Shown here: in pieces, positions 11,685 through 20,655 of the stretch
Numbering within the stretch: position 1 is the first letter of the stretch
Layout of the letters: every line of letters begins with the position of its first letter
Source of the DNA: Paralcaligenes sp. KSB-10
GTDB taxonomy: Bacteria; Pseudomonadota; Gammaproteobacteria; Burkholderiales; Burkholderiaceae_B
Direction: 5' to 3'
Assembly (NCBI RefSeq): GCF_021266465.1
Contig: NZ_CP089848.1
Coordinates: 992,001-1,056,000 of the forward strand
Length of the DNA: 64,000 bases
The notes under the pieces: model-generated
What the model saw: only the letters and a program-made list of their open reading frames with translations
What the model was told of the DNA's origin: nothing
Database searches by the model: none
Made by a program: the position numbers and the translations under genes

Positions 11685-12002
11685 AGATAGTCTAAATACG
11701 TGAAATCGTGAAGGTGGGCCATTACGGGCGAATGGGAAATTCTAGCACTTCCACCCATAAGGCTCGCTGGCGATACCCAGGCACCCGCCAGGCCCCGCCC
11801 ATTTCAGCCAACCGCAGCGCACTCCCCTCTACAACTTGAGAAACCACTTTAAACTTTGCCCGTTGTTGCCAAAAACCAACAATATTGAACAAGATCGCGT
11901 GGAAATCCGAATATCTGAGCCATATGCGCAAAACACACTTAACTAACAGCACTGAAATGCCGTAAGATTCGCCCTAACACGCATGAAACCCAGCGCAATT
12001 CT

Positions 12003-12030
12003 TTGATCCACTTCACAGCGTTGCTATACT
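12003..12030 (+). promoter_or_regulatory. Sigma-70-type promoter for ompA
   Basis: A -35-like TTGATC at 12003-12008 and a -10 TATACT at 12025-12030 separated by 16 bases, about 70 bases before the ompA start. The rest of the gyrA-ompA gap (11685-12103) shows no coding sequence that I can support; the gyrA promoter must lie there on the other strand but I could not pick a convincing one. Confidence 0.55.
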
Positions 12031-12103
12031 GGCTACGTTTTCTTGATATGCGGCGGGGGTTCGCTGCGGTCACTTACCAGCATTAAGCTCAACGAGGAGA
12101 AAC

Positions 12104-12685
12104 ATGAACAAACCCTCCAAACTCGCACTAGCGCTTGCCCTTGCAGCCGTTTCGGCTTCCAGTGCAGTATCCGCGCAAACTGTCGATAACTGGCGTAATC
12201 CGTTTGGCGACGTATGGAAAAACGGCACGAGAGAACTGTGCTGGCGCGACAACTTCTGGACACCTGCTACCGGTATTGCTGGTTGCGACGGCGTACCTGT
12301 TGCTCAAGCTCCTGCGGTGGTAGCTCCTACCTCGACCAAAGTCGTCCTGAACGCCGACGCCTTCTTCGACTTTGACAAAGCCACGCTGAAACCAGCTGGG
12401 CGCCAAATGCTTGACCAAGTTGCCGCACAAGCCAACACGGTCAACCTTGAAACGCTTATCGCAACCGGCTACACCGACTCGATCGGCTCCGCAGCGTACA
12501 ACCTGAAACTGTCTCAGCGTCGTGCCAACGCCGTTAAGTCGTATCTGGTCAGCAAAGGCATCGACGCCAATCATATCTACGCCGAAGGTAAAGGCAAAAC
12601 GAATCCTGTTGCCAGCAACAAGACTCGCGAAGGCCGTGCTAAAAACCGTCGCGTTGAAATCGAAATCGTCGGTACCCGCAAATAA
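12104..12685 (+). CDS. ompA: OmpA-family outer membrane protein
   Basis: 193-residue envelope protein. Signal peptide residues 1-24 (cleavage after AVSAQ), a short segment with two cysteines (LCWRDNFW and IAGCDG) that may form a disulfide, an alanine/proline linker, and a C-terminal OmpA-like peptidoglycan-binding domain (about 80-190) with 'FFDFDKATLKPAG', 'TGYTDSIGSAAYNLKLSQRR' and 'NRRVEIEI'. It lacks the eight-stranded beta barrel of E. coli OmpA, as do Bordetella OmpA proteins. Strong ribosome binding site (GAGGAG). Followed by a clear terminator, so it is a single-gene unit. Confidence 0.93.
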   Translation: MNKPSKLALALALAAVSASSAVSAQTVDNWRNPFGDVWKNGTRELCWRDNFWTPATGIAGCDGVPVAQAPAVVAPTSTKVVLNADAFFDFDKATLKPAGRQMLDQVAAQANTVNLETLIATGYTDSIGSAAYNLKLSQRRANAVKSYLVSKGIDANHIYAEGKGKTNPVASNKTREGRAKNRRVEIEIVGTRK

Positions 12686-12706
12686 TATTTGCTGCGAAAC
12701 CGCTAC

Positions 12707-12737
12707 AATAAAGGCCCCGCAATGCGGGGCCTTTATT
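12707..12737 (+). terminator. Intrinsic terminator after ompA
   Basis: Perfect 14-bp stem (12707-12720 with 12724-12737), GC-rich in the centre and A/T-rich at the base, with a three-base loop. It lies 22 bases after the ompA stop. The A/T base of the stem supplies the T run on either strand. Confidence 0.85.
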
Positions 12738-12756
12738 CATTCCGGCGCCCCTGATC

Positions 12757-13494
12757 ATGACTGCTACCGTGTCCCCTCCTACCCAAGCCAAAACAGCCAA
12801 CGTCGACCAGGCTGAAATCGACAAATTCAGCGCGCTGGCCTCGCGCTGGTGGGACCCTGAAAGCGAATTCAAGCCGCTGCATGCCATCAATCCCTTGCGG
12901 CTCGGCTGGATACAAGAACACTCGGGCATGCTGAACGGTAAAAAAGTGCTCGACGTGGGCTGCGGCGGCGGGATACTGGCCGAGAGCATGGCTGTCGCCG
13001 GCGCCCAGGTAACCGGCATCGATCTGGCCGAAAAATCGCTCAAAGTGGCCAAGCTGCATGGGCTCGAATCGGGCGTGGCGGTCGATTACAAGGCCATCAG
13101 CGCCGAACAATTCGCCGAGGAACAGCCCAGTCAATTCGATATCGTCACCTGCATGGAAATGCTCGAACACGTGCCGGATCCGGCATCGATCATTCAGGCC
13201 TGCGCCAAGTTGGTCAAGCCGGGCGGCTGGGTGTTCTTTTCCACGCTCAATCGCAACCCCAAGTCCTTCCTGTTTGCCATTATCGGAGCCGAATACCTGT
13301 TGCGCCTATTGCCGCGCGGCACGCACAGCTACGAAAACTTCATCAAACCCAGCGAGCTGGCCTCTGCCGCCCGCCAGGCGCGCCTTAATACGCTCCAGCT
13401 TGCGGGCATGGAATACAACCCGATTACCGATCGCTACAAGCTGTCGGGCGACACATCGGTCAATTACCTGCTCGCCACCCGACGCGATGCATAA
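12757..13494 (+). CDS. ubiG: Ubiquinone biosynthesis O-methyltransferase
   Basis: SAM-dependent methyltransferase that acts twice in ubiquinone synthesis. 245 residues; the family-defining N-terminal '[20 protein letters not shown]' is present, then the SAM-binding '[16 protein letters not shown]' and '[13 protein letters not shown]'. The [14 protein letters not shown] segment near residue 190 belongs to the membrane/substrate region. It begins just after the ompA terminator and is 32 bases upstream of gph, with which it is probably cotranscribed, as in other Alcaligenaceae. Confidence 0.95.
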   Translation: MTATVSPPTQAKTANVDQAEIDKFSALASRWWDPESEFKPLHAINPLRLGWIQEHSGMLNGKKVLDVGCGGGILAESMAVAGAQVTGIDLAEKSLKVAKLHGLESGVAVDYKAISAEQFAEEQPSQFDIVTCMEMLEHVPDPASIIQACAKLVKPGGWVFFSTLNRNPKSFLFAIIGAEYLLRLLPRGTHSYENFIKPSELASAARQARLNTLQLAGMEYNPITDRYKLSGDTSVNYLLATRRDA

Positions 13495-13526
13495 TCGGCA
13501 CGCCTTTTAAAACACACCGAAATACT

Positions 13527-14195
13527 ATGAATACGCTGGTTTTATTTGATTTCGACGGCACCCTGGCCGACACCGCCCCTGATCTGGCGGCTGCCGCCAA
13601 TAAACAGCGCACGCGCCAGGGACTGCCTCCGCTGCCCTACGAAGCCCTGCGCCCCATGGCCTCGCAGGGCGCGCGCGGCCTGCTCAAGGTCGGCCTGGAC
13701 ATGGATCCCGGCCACCCCGACTACGAGCGCCACCGGCAGCAATTCCTCGACGACTACGAACAGGACATGACCTCGCTGACCGTCCTGTTTCCCGGCATTT
13801 CGGCCCTGTTGAGCACACTGAAGCAGCACGGCTATGCCTGGGGCATTGTCACCAACAAAGTGGAGTATCTGGCATTTCCCCTGGTGCAGCACCTGGGCCT
13901 GCAACAGGACTGCGCCGTAACGGTGGGCGGAGACACCACCGCCCACACCAAACCGCACCCGGCCCCACTGCTGTTCGCAGCGGAACAGGCCGGCTATTCA
14001 ACGACGCAATGTTTATACGTAGGCGACGACGAACGCGACATCATGGCCGGCAAGGCGGCCGGCATGGCCACTATTGCAGCGGCTTACGGTTACTGCGGAG
14101 GCAACCCTGTCATAGACACGTGGAATGCCGACGAAATCGCCCATACGCCGCAAGACCTCTGGCCGGCAATCCAGCGCCTGGCCGGCGCCCGGTAA
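13527..14195 (+). CDS. gph: Phosphoglycolate phosphatase (HAD family)
   Basis: Hydrolyses 2-phosphoglycolate. 222 residues. HAD motif I is 'LFDFDGTLADTAPDL' (nucleophile Asp8, acid/base Asp10), motif II 'IVTNK', motif III the Lys in 'HTKPHPAP', and motif IV 'YVGDDERDIMAGKAAGM'. The cap domain between motifs I and II is the small helical type of the Gph/PGP subfamily. ubiG-gph pairing is common in betaproteobacteria. The C-terminus converges on the autotransporter gene with 23 bases between stops. Confidence 0.92.
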   Translation: MNTLVLFDFDGTLADTAPDLAAAANKQRTRQGLPPLPYEALRPMASQGARGLLKVGLDMDPGHPDYERHRQQFLDDYEQDMTSLTVLFPGISALLSTLKQHGYAWGIVTNKVEYLAFPLVQHLGLQQDCAVTVGGDTTAHTKPHPAPLLFAAEQAGYSTTQCLYVGDDERDIMAGKAAGMATIAAAYGYCGGNPVIDTWNADEIAHTPQDLWPAIQRLAGAR

Positions 14196-14218
14196 GTAAC
14201 ACGTAAATCATCCGCGGG

Positions 14219-17089
14219 TCAGAAGGCGACCTGCACACCCAGCCCAATACTGGCGGCCTTCCAGTTCCTGGCCAGTTCTCCCGCGACATTGGCTGTGACC
14301 GTCGTGCGTTGCGTCACCTTGCCCGACAAGGCCAGGCCGGCGGACAGCTTGTCGCGGCCGATGGCGCCGCTGCGTTGATCGTACGAGGCATTCAGCAAAC
14401 GGGCATCGATAGTGGCGCGCGTGTCGGCAAATTCATGGCTGAGGCCGGTCCAGGCGGAAGCGCGCCAATCTATTGCGCCTGCCCTGAAAGGCAGGCTGGC
14501 CGCCGCCCCCAGCGAAGCCGTGAACGACTGCAATGTGCCGCGCTCGACATCCAGTGCGCCGACCGCCTGGTAGTTGTTATCGCTAAACCCTCGATATTGC
14601 TGTGCCACGTAACGCATGCCCAGTGTGAATTCGACGCGCGGCTCATCTGACTTTCCCCGCGCCCAGCCGATCAGGCCTGAGGCGGCGCCATTGATATTCC
14701 GGACAGTCGTCCATTGGCCGCTTGATGCCAGCGACACACTTCTGCTGGCCCTGATGCGGCCCGCACCCACCCCAGCCGCGCCTTGAAGAAAATAACCCGA
14801 ATCGAAATTCTTGTTGGCATAAGCCATGATCTGCACATTATCGGTACTGCCGTGCGCCATACCCTGTTTGACGTCGGGACTGCTGTAGGCATAGGCCAGG
14901 GAATAGCCCACGGTCGTACCCGTCCCCAGGCGTTTCTGCACGCCGCCTATCAGCCCGCCCAGCGTGTTGGTGGTCTTATAGCCATCGCTATCGGCTTTCT
15001 GGGACGAGATCCGGCCAAACGCCGTACCCCAGACGAGTTTGTCCGGATCGGCCTTGAGATCGCCCGAGCCCGCGCTGTTTCCCGGGCGCGTGGAAATGGG
15101 CAGCAAGGGATCGCCGCGCCGCTGTGCCGCCAGCACCTGTTCAGTCTGATCGATCATGAACTTGCTGTTCTCGAAACCGGCCTGAATCAACTGGGCATAG
15201 CCGACCCCGCCCAGCTGGTCCATGACTCTGGGCAAGCTATCGGCGGTTTGCGGAGCCAATCCATCGTAAAGCGATTTGACCTGCGCATCGTTTGGCCGCA
15301 CTCCGGCAGCCGGACGCAGCCCATCCAGTGCGGAGCCCAGTTGCCTGCGGTTGTAATTGTCGTCGACTCCCGTCGCACCCAGCTTGGCATAGGAAGCCGG
15401 CGTCGCGTACAGCGTGATCGTATTGCCGCCATAAACGGTGTCAAAACGCGTGCCGGGCAAAAGACCCGCGGCAGGCTGCGCCAACGCGGCATAGCTGCCG
15501 CTTACGCCCCGAGCCGCATTGACGACCTCGTAACCCTGCCCGAGCGGCGGACTGTATGTATTGCTGGCCGAGCCGGATATTGCGCGCAGGATCGGCGCAA
15601 TTTCGCCTCCCGCCAAATAAGCCCCGGTCACAAGCAGGCGATCGTGGTTGCCCGCGCCATTGCCCACACCGGTGCCATCGATATCCGTTTCATAGCGGGC
15701 GCCCGGCCCCAGCGTCACGCTGCCGTCCACTGTCAGGGTACCGGGCGAATTGCCTGGAGCAAGCACGCCGCCGGTTTGCGTCAGGCCCCATGCCAACGTC
15801 AAAAGACCGCTGCCCGAAAGGCGGCCTCCCTGCAACACCAGCGCATCGGCATCCAACTGGCCATTGACGTTAAGCTCGCCCGCGGCCACCGTCGTATCCA
15901 GCGTGGTATACAGCAACTTGCCTTTTTGTATCCCGACCAAGGCTGATTTATGATTGACCGTCAGCGCATCAATATCCACATTCTGGTCGACAATCAGGTT
16001 CACGGGGGCATTGACTTCCACTTCATAATACGTGCCCTGGTCCCAGTTCCCACTGCTGGAATCGAGATGGCCCGACAGGTTTCCCGGAGACTTGTTGGTG
16101 CTCCACGCGCTCGCATCGCTCCAATGAACCGGCCCGCTGCTGCCGGCTTTGGACTGGACTGCCGTGCTGGACAACAGTGTCGCAATATTGGTCTGCAGCC
16201 AGCTCGCGTAAAAAGGCAGCCAGGTCCAATCATCGATCGACGCGTATCCGCTGTCGCCATACAGACCTCCCCCTCCCCTCATCACCGTTCCTATCTGCAG
16301 CCAGCCGGCGGGAGTCTGTATAAAAAGCGGCCCTCCGCTGTCGCCCCCTTCCGGCTGGCCCTGCAATTCAGGCACGGGTTGCTGTAAATTGTACTGATTG
16401 GGATTGTCCGGAGAGCCGGGTATGCGGAATTGAGCATGAATGATATTTCCGTCGATCTCGCCTATTTGGGTCACGGCAATGCGACGCTTTGCATCGTTGT
16501 AATTCGGCAGCCTGGGGGTGCCGTCGTTCGGCCGGCCAGGATGGGTGCCGCTACCCGACAGGCCGTAACCGACTATGGTCGCCAATTCTTCCATGCTGAC
16601 CGTATACCCCGCGGGAGCAAGCCTCACAGGCTGCAGGCCATTGATGGGCCGATCAAGGCTGATCAGCGCGATATCGAAATCATCATCGCCGATATAGCCC
16701 TGATGAAAGACGACATCGCGAATTTTCCGATCGTAAGGCGTGGACGACGATGCGGGGTCGGGCGAAAAACGGATTTGCAGCGACCCGATCTCGCTGGAAA
16801 GCTTGGCCTGGGCCCGGTCTTCCACCACACAATGGGCGGCAGTCAGGATGGTACGGGAATTGATCAGCGTGCCTGTGCACCACTCTCCGAGGCCGCCGTT
16901 GTAATTCATGAACAGGGCCGCCACACTGGGCATTGTATTGGCGCTGTCGAAGTAATTGCCGAGTTGCCCGCCGTAATATGCGTTCAGGAACGGGTTATTG
17001 ATATTGACCGCGTGCGCGGAAGAACCGATCAAGACAACGCCGCCGAGCGCGACCGATATCAGGCGTTTGAGTCCTGGTTCCTTGCGCAT
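14219..17089 (-). CDS. Autotransporter with trypsin-like serine protease passenger
   Basis: 956 residues. Signal peptide 1-27 (cleavage after SSAHA). The passenger's first part (about 45-310) is a chymotrypsin/trypsin-fold S1 protease with a complete triad: His86 in 'LTAAHCVV', Asp139 in 'DDFDIALISL', Ser251 in 'GGDSGGPLF'. A repeat-like, Asn/Gly-rich beta-helix segment follows (about 370-520, with 'GGRLSGSGLLT' and 'GGVLAPGNSPGTLTVDG'). The C-terminal ~270 residues are an autotransporter beta barrel ending in an aromatic residue (VQVAF). Secretion is therefore type Va. Monocistronic, on the minus strand, with an AT-rich upstream region near 17100-17170. Substrate unknown; the chymotrypsin fold differs from the subtilisin fold of Bordetella SphB1. 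Confidence 0.88.
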   Translation of the reverse strand: MRKEPGLKRLISVALGGVVLIGSSAHAVNINNPFLNAYYGGQLGNYFDSANTMPSVAALFMNYNGGLGEWCTGTLINSRTILTAAHCVVEDRAQAKLSSEIGSLQIRFSPDPASSSTPYDRKIRDVVFHQGYIGDDDFDIALISLDRPINGLQPVRLAPAGYTVSMEELATIVGYGLSGSGTHPGRPNDGTPRLPNYNDAKRRIAVTQIGEIDGNIIHAQFRIPGSPDNPNQYNLQQPVPELQGQPEGGDSGGPLFIQTPAGWLQIGTVMRGGGGLYGDSGYASIDDWTWLPFYASWLQTNIATLLSSTAVQSKAGSSGPVHWSDASAWSTNKSPGNLSGHLDSSSGNWDQGTYYEVEVNAPVNLIVDQNVDIDALTVNHKSALVGIQKGKLLYTTLDTTVAAGELNVNGQLDADALVLQGGRLSGSGLLTLAWGLTQTGGVLAPGNSPGTLTVDGSVTLGPGARYETDIDGTGVGNGAGNHDRLLVTGAYLAGGEIAPILRAISGSASNTYSPPLGQGYEVVNAARGVSGSYAALAQPAAGLLPGTRFDTVYGGNTITLYATPASYAKLGATGVDDNYNRRQLGSALDGLRPAAGVRPNDAQVKSLYDGLAPQTADSLPRVMDQLGGVGYAQLIQAGFENSKFMIDQTEQVLAAQRRGDPLLPISTRPGNSAGSGDLKADPDKLVWGTAFGRISSQKADSDGYKTTNTLGGLIGGVQKRLGTGTTVGYSLAYAYSSPDVKQGMAHGSTDNVQIMAYANKNFDSGYFLQGAAGVGAGRIRASRSVSLASSGQWTTVRNINGAASGLIGWARGKSDEPRVEFTLGMRYVAQQYRGFSDNNYQAVGALDVERGTLQSFTASLGAAASLPFRAGAIDWRASAWTGLSHEFADTRATIDARLLNASYDQRSGAIGRDKLSAGLALSGKVTQRTTVTANVAGELARNWKAASIGLGVQVAF

Positions 17090-17228
17090 TGAGAGCCCCT
17101 GTTTTTATCTGTTTTATAAGAATGAAACGAATCAGGGTCAAAATGTTATCATATATTTCATATTGTTATGATTTGCGCAAGCCCACCTGCCGTCGAGTGC
17201 CACAGCACTGCACAACAGGAAACTGGCC

Positions 17229-18215
17229 CTATAAGCCCACGTTATCGTGGTTCAACACGCGCTCGGCACGGTAGCTGGAGCGCACCAGCGGCCCCGAAAC
17301 CACCTCGAGAAAACCCTTGCCCAAGGCCTGGTCGCGGTAAGACGCGAATTGCTCGGGCGACACGAAGCGTTGAATCGGCAAATGGTTTCGAGTGGGACGC
17401 ATGTACTGGCCTAGGGTCAGCACATCGACGCCGGCGGAGCGTATATCGTCCAGGGCGCGATCGATCTCTTCGTCGGTTTCGCCCAGGCCCAGCATCAGGC
17501 TTGTCTTGGTCAGCGTTTTGGGCGCATGGCTTTTGGCAAACGCAAGCACATCCAGGGTTTGCCTATAGCCCGCGCGCACGTCGCGCACCACGTGGGTCAG
17601 GCGTTCTACCGTTTCCAGATTCTGCGCGTAGGTGACCAGTCCGGCGTCGAGCACCGCCGCCACCGCAGCCAGATTACCGGAAAAATCGGGAGTCAGCGCC
17701 TCCACCGCGGTGGCAGGCGAACGCTGGTGGATGGCACGCACGCATGCCGCATAATGAGCCGCGCCGCCATCGGGCAAATCGTCGCGGTCCACTGAAGTCA
17801 ACACCACATACTTCAGTTTCATCAGCGCTACGGCGTCGGCCACGCTTTGCGGCTCTTGCGCATCCAGCCAGCCATGCGGATTGCCCGTGCTGACCGCGCA
17901 GAACTTGCAGGCGCGCGTGCAAACCGAGCCCATCAGCATCAATGTAGCCGTGCCGCGGCCCCAGCATTCGGCAATATTCGGGCATTTGGATTCGGCGCAG
18001 ACCGTATTCAATTTGTGGCTGCTGACGATATCGCGCACGTCTTCGTAGGCCGCGCCCGCGGGCAACCTGACACGCAACCAGGGTGGTTTGGACGCCACAT
18101 CGGGCACATTGCTGCCCGGATTCGGGCGAATTCCATCCTTGATGGCTCGCGTGCCCTGGGGGCTGACAAATTTACTTCCCGGCCGGGCTTGGGCCAAAAC
18201 TGTATCAGTAGCCAT
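17229..18215 (-). CDS. lipA: Lipoyl synthase
   Basis: Radical-SAM enzyme inserting two sulfurs into protein-bound octanoyl groups. 328 residues from the ATG at 18215 (MATDTVLAQ). The auxiliary cluster motif is '[12 protein letters not shown]', the radical-SAM cluster '[10 protein letters not shown]', and the C-terminal serine ligand region '[10 protein letters not shown]'. All are intact. A TTG four codons upstream is in frame but less likely. The usual upstream partner lipB (octanoyltransferase) is not adjacent; the next gene upstream is a cupin. Confidence 0.95.
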   Translation of the reverse strand: MATDTVLAQARPGSKFVSPQGTRAIKDGIRPNPGSNVPDVASKPPWLRVRLPAGAAYEDVRDIVSSHKLNTVCAESKCPNIAECWGRGTATLMLMGSVCTRACKFCAVSTGNPHGWLDAQEPQSVADAVALMKLKYVVLTSVDRDDLPDGGAAHYAACVRAIHQRSPATAVEALTPDFSGNLAAVAAVLDAGLVTYAQNLETVERLTHVVRDVRAGYRQTLDVLAFAKSHAPKTLTKTSLMLGLGETDEEIDRALDDIRSAGVDVLTLGQYMRPTRNHLPIQRFVSPEQFASYRDQALGKGFLEVVSGPLVRSSYRAERVLNHDNVGL

Positions 18216-18376
18216 GAAACGTCTCAACTAGTAGGCAAAAAATTATCGCAGAGTCTTGATATTAATACCTGTCGCACACAAGACCTGCGCAGACCCCGCC
18301 CAATATAGGGCTATTCACTTTCATCGCCGCAGCGTCAGGTTTTCCGTGTATCGGCGGCGAGACCCTGCCGCCACGC

Positions 18377-18766
18377 TCAGCCATTGACGGCATCGACCAT
18401 TTCCGTTTCGAACTGGGCGGGCATGACGATTTCAAGCATTTCCAGGTCATCGCTGTGGGCAATTTCCCGATGACGTATCCCCGGCGGCTGATACACCGAC
18501 GATCCAGATTCCAGCCTGACTGCCCCGTAGCCTTCATATTCAAACTCGATCCAGCCCCGCAGCACATAAACAAGCTGGAAATCCACCCGGTGAAGGTGCG
18601 CCGCGCTGATCAGCTCGGTTCCCGGCACGGCGCGAATCACATGAGCCACCACCCGGCCCTGCGTTGCCGCACTCACGCCCAGGTCGCGGTACTCGAAAAA
18701 AGACCTCAGACCGCGCTCGAAGCTTGCGTCGCGCCCATGCGAAACCACTAAAGCAGAAGTATTCAT
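18377..18766 (-). CDS. Cupin-domain protein
   Basis: 129 residues from the ATG at 18766; in-frame Mets further upstream (18784, 18832) are possible. A single conserved beta-barrel cupin: motif 1 around 'AAHLHRVDFQLVYVLRG' and motif 2 around 'YQPPGIRHREIAHSDDLEMLEI'. The His residues in both motifs could bind a metal. No signal peptide and no DNA-binding domain, so it is a small stand-alone cytosolic cupin. Enzymatic role unknown. Lies between lipA and ssrA; 161 bases separate it from lipA, so cotranscription is uncertain. Confidence 0.75.
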   Translation of the reverse strand: MNTSALVVSHGRDASFERGLRSFFEYRDLGVSAATQGRVVAHVIRAVPGTELISAAHLHRVDFQLVYVLRGWIEFEYEGYGAVRLESGSSVYQPPGIRHREIAHSDDLEMLEIVMPAQFETEMVDAVNG

Positions 18767-18854
18767 ATTTTCGCCCCAAAACATCACTATGCGGCGGCTC
18801 GTCGAAATCGGCAAACCCGCCACGGGAATCATCGCACAAGGAATCCATATGGGC

Positions 18855-18860
18855 TACAAT
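18855..18860 (+). promoter_or_regulatory. -10 element of the ssrA promoter
   Basis: TACAAT ends ten bases before the 5' end of mature tmRNA. No good -35 is visible 16-18 bases upstream (TCGCAC). Confidence 0.45.
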
Positions 18861-18869
18861 GGCAGCACT

Positions 18870-19236
18870 GGGGTCGATCCGGCTTCGACGTGGGTCGCGA
18901 AACAGTGTAGGGCATGCCGAGCACCAGTAAGCTCGTAAATCCACTGGAAAAAATACAAACGCCAACGACGAGCGTTTCGCTTTAGCCGCCTAGTGCGGTA
19001 AGCCGCTGCACTGATTTGTCTTTGGGTCAGGTAGGGTAAAACCTACAGCAGCGTCATTTACAAAGAATCGGGTCTGGTTGGGTCACTCAATCTGATCTTA
19101 AATTAATGTGAATCGCCAAGGAAGGGCCTGTCGGTTGGCATGATCCAAGGTTAAAACTTAAAGTGAACCGAATAAGCATGTAGATCTGCCTGCAGAGGGC
19201 TTGCGGACGGGGGTTCAATTCCCCCCGACTCCACCA
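18870..19236 (+). ncRNA. ssrA: Transfer-messenger RNA (tmRNA, SsrA)
   Basis: Rescues stalled ribosomes with SmpB. The 5' end (GGGGTCGATCCGGCTTCGAC) pairs with the 3' end (...CGACTCC) as a tRNA-like acceptor stem, and the T arm (GGGGGTTCAATTCCCCC) and an encoded CCA end at 19236 are present. The tag reading frame begins at the resume codon GCC at 18961 and reads ANDERFALAA followed by TAG (18961-18993), the tag of Bordetella and relatives. Length 367 nt agrees with one-piece betaproteobacterial tmRNAs. The 3' end of ssrA is a classic integration site, and the sequence directly behind it changes character. Confidence 0.98.
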
Positions 19237-19241
19237 GTCAC

Positions 19242-19275
19242 AACGCCAAGTATTAATATACTTGGCGTTTTTTTT
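19242..19275 (+). terminator. Intrinsic terminator of ssrA
   Basis: A 12-bp perfect stem (19242-19253 with 19258-19269), TAAT loop, and a run of eight T (19268-19275), six bases after the tmRNA CCA end. Confidence 0.9.
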
Positions 19276-19302
19276 GGCGGCCTGGCAAGTATTTGTTTAC
19301 AT

Positions 19303-19560
19303 CACACTCCCCGCCTTATCACAACGGAGATGATTGCATTACGCATCGCAGCATTGGCGGGTGTAGGGATCGTTCAGTTGCCAACATTGATGGTGTGTGA
19401 CCAGCTCGAGCAAGGCTCACTGGTCAGGCCGATACCCGACTGGGCGCCACGGCGTGAAATCATTCATGCCGTATTTTCGTCCCGCCGCGGTTTGATGCCG
19501 TCTGTGCGCGCATTGATTGATTACCTTGCACAGCGATTCGAGGCAATGGACGAAGACTGA
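19303..19560 (+). pseudogene. C-terminal remnant of a LysR-type regulator
   Basis: The last ~85 codons of an open frame read 'PRLITTEMIALRIAALAGVG' and then 'IVQLPTLMVCDQLEQGSLVR' and 'PDWAPRREIIHAVF', which is the end of a LysR substrate-binding domain. The helix-turn-helix and most of the effector domain are missing, and no start or ribosome binding site fits. The frame continues upstream only into tmRNA and its terminator. It therefore looks like debris left when DNA was inserted or deleted next to the ssrA 3' end. No N-terminal counterpart is visible in the window. Confidence 0.75.
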
Positions 19561-19576
19561 AGCCAGACTTTACGGC

Positions 19577-19981
19577 CTATGGGCGCGACTTAAACCACAA
19601 CCACGCCGCCGCACCCATGGCCAGCCACAATGTGATGATCAGGGCCGCGCCAGCCCGGCTGCTGGGCTTTGATCCCTTTGCTTGTATCCACTCGTCTGCT
19701 TGAGTGCGACATTCCGCGACGATCTCAGGCGGCAAGAGCCTGATAGTTAACCAGATCAGGCCGGGAAGCAGCAGGATATCGTCGACATAACCCAGCACTG
19801 GGATGAAGTCGGGAATCAGGTCGATGGGACTAAGTGCGTAGGCCACCACAAACACCCCCAGGGCCTTCGCGTACCAAGGCGTTCGGGGGTGTTTGCCTGC
19901 AAACCAAAGTGTCACGCCGTCACGTTTGACGCGCTGGGCCCAGGCCTTCATTCGGTATGACACCGCCATAGGAACTCGCAC
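19577..19981 (-). CDS. YkvA-family (DUF1232) membrane protein
   Basis: 134 residues. DUF1232 core at about 35-85 with the hallmark 'ALSPIDLIPDFIPVLGYVDD', then a second hydrophobic stretch, a polar segment, and a C-terminal transmembrane helix (about 108-128, ALIITLWLAMGAAAWLWF). Three possible starts (Met1, Met5, Met11); the first is reported. Function of the family is unknown. It stands alone and converges on the LysR remnant. Confidence 0.8.
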   Translation of the reverse strand: MRVPMAVSYRMKAWAQRVKRDGVTLWFAGKHPRTPWYAKALGVFVVAYALSPIDLIPDFIPVLGYVDDILLLPGLIWLTIRLLPPEIVAECRTQADEWIQAKGSKPSSRAGAALIITLWLAMGAAAWLWFKSRP

Positions 19982-20011
19982 GGATGGATTTTGTTTCTTC
20001 AGGACACAAGC

Positions 20012-20257
20012 TCAGTTGCCAGAGCTGCGGCGCAGCCTTTCGGATGCGGCCTGATTCAGGCGTTTCGCTTCCTGTTCGGCATAGCCCTTTTCCCCAGGCT
20101 CATACGGCCCATCATACATGCAGCTGCTACTGTTCAACGTGCACTCGATGGAGCGGTTGGCGCGGCCCGAATTCCCGGAGCCAATTAAAGAGCACCCAGA
20201 AACAAGTGCGGCAAGAAACAGCGCTACGCCGCATCGGCTCAACGTTTGAATGGACAT
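20012..20257 (-). CDS. Small lipoprotein, unknown function
   Basis: 81 residues from the ATG at 20257, preceded by a good ribosome binding site (GAGGAAA). An N-terminal signal sequence ends in the lipobox LVSGC, so Cys21 would be lipidated. The mature part has Cys-rich 'RSIECTLNSSSCMYDGPYEP' (two further cysteines seven apart) and a helical, charged C-terminus. An in-frame extension to 20380 is unlikely because it would bury the signal peptide. No family recognised; resembles short Burkholderiales lipoproteins in style. Confidence 0.7.
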   Translation of the reverse strand: MSIQTLSRCGVALFLAALVSGCSLIGSGNSGRANRSIECTLNSSSCMYDGPYEPGEKGYAEQEAKRLNQAASERLRRSSGN

Positions 20258-20655
20258 TTTCCTCGGGCCCTTAGAAATGCTGTAGCTTTTTTTATAACAG
20301 ATTCTTGAAAGCCGTTCCGGAGGGGCAGTGTGCATGGCATACCATTCGACCAATCCCCAGTCAGCCGCCGGCCATCGCAACCAATTTTTATGGCTACCTG
20401 GAAAGTGCAGGCTAGCAACGACATTGCGTCCGCAGCGATGCCATATGTTGCTTTGAAAGTCAGGTTCCGGTTAGAGAACCTAAATGGTACCTGTACCATC
20501 ACAAAGCTGAAAAAGCAGCCATAAGCATTCACAAGACAGGCGGGGCTCGGCCAGCCCGTGCAAAACCAGTTCCGAGAGGATACCGCCCCTTTGTAGAGTC
20601 ACGCCACAAAGAGGCGGTTCATTGAGCGAAAAGCCCTGCCGTTCAAAGGCTTCGG
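20258..20655. other. Intergenic stretch without supported genes
   Basis: About 400 bases between the small lipoprotein and the Met-rich protein. Open frames on both strands here lack coding character, starts and similarity. No RNA or repeat recognised. Confidence 0.5.

Noticed and set aside
14783-15946. 387-residue plus-strand frame inside the autotransporter gene
   Set aside because: Shadow of a repetitive GC-rich passenger; no domain.
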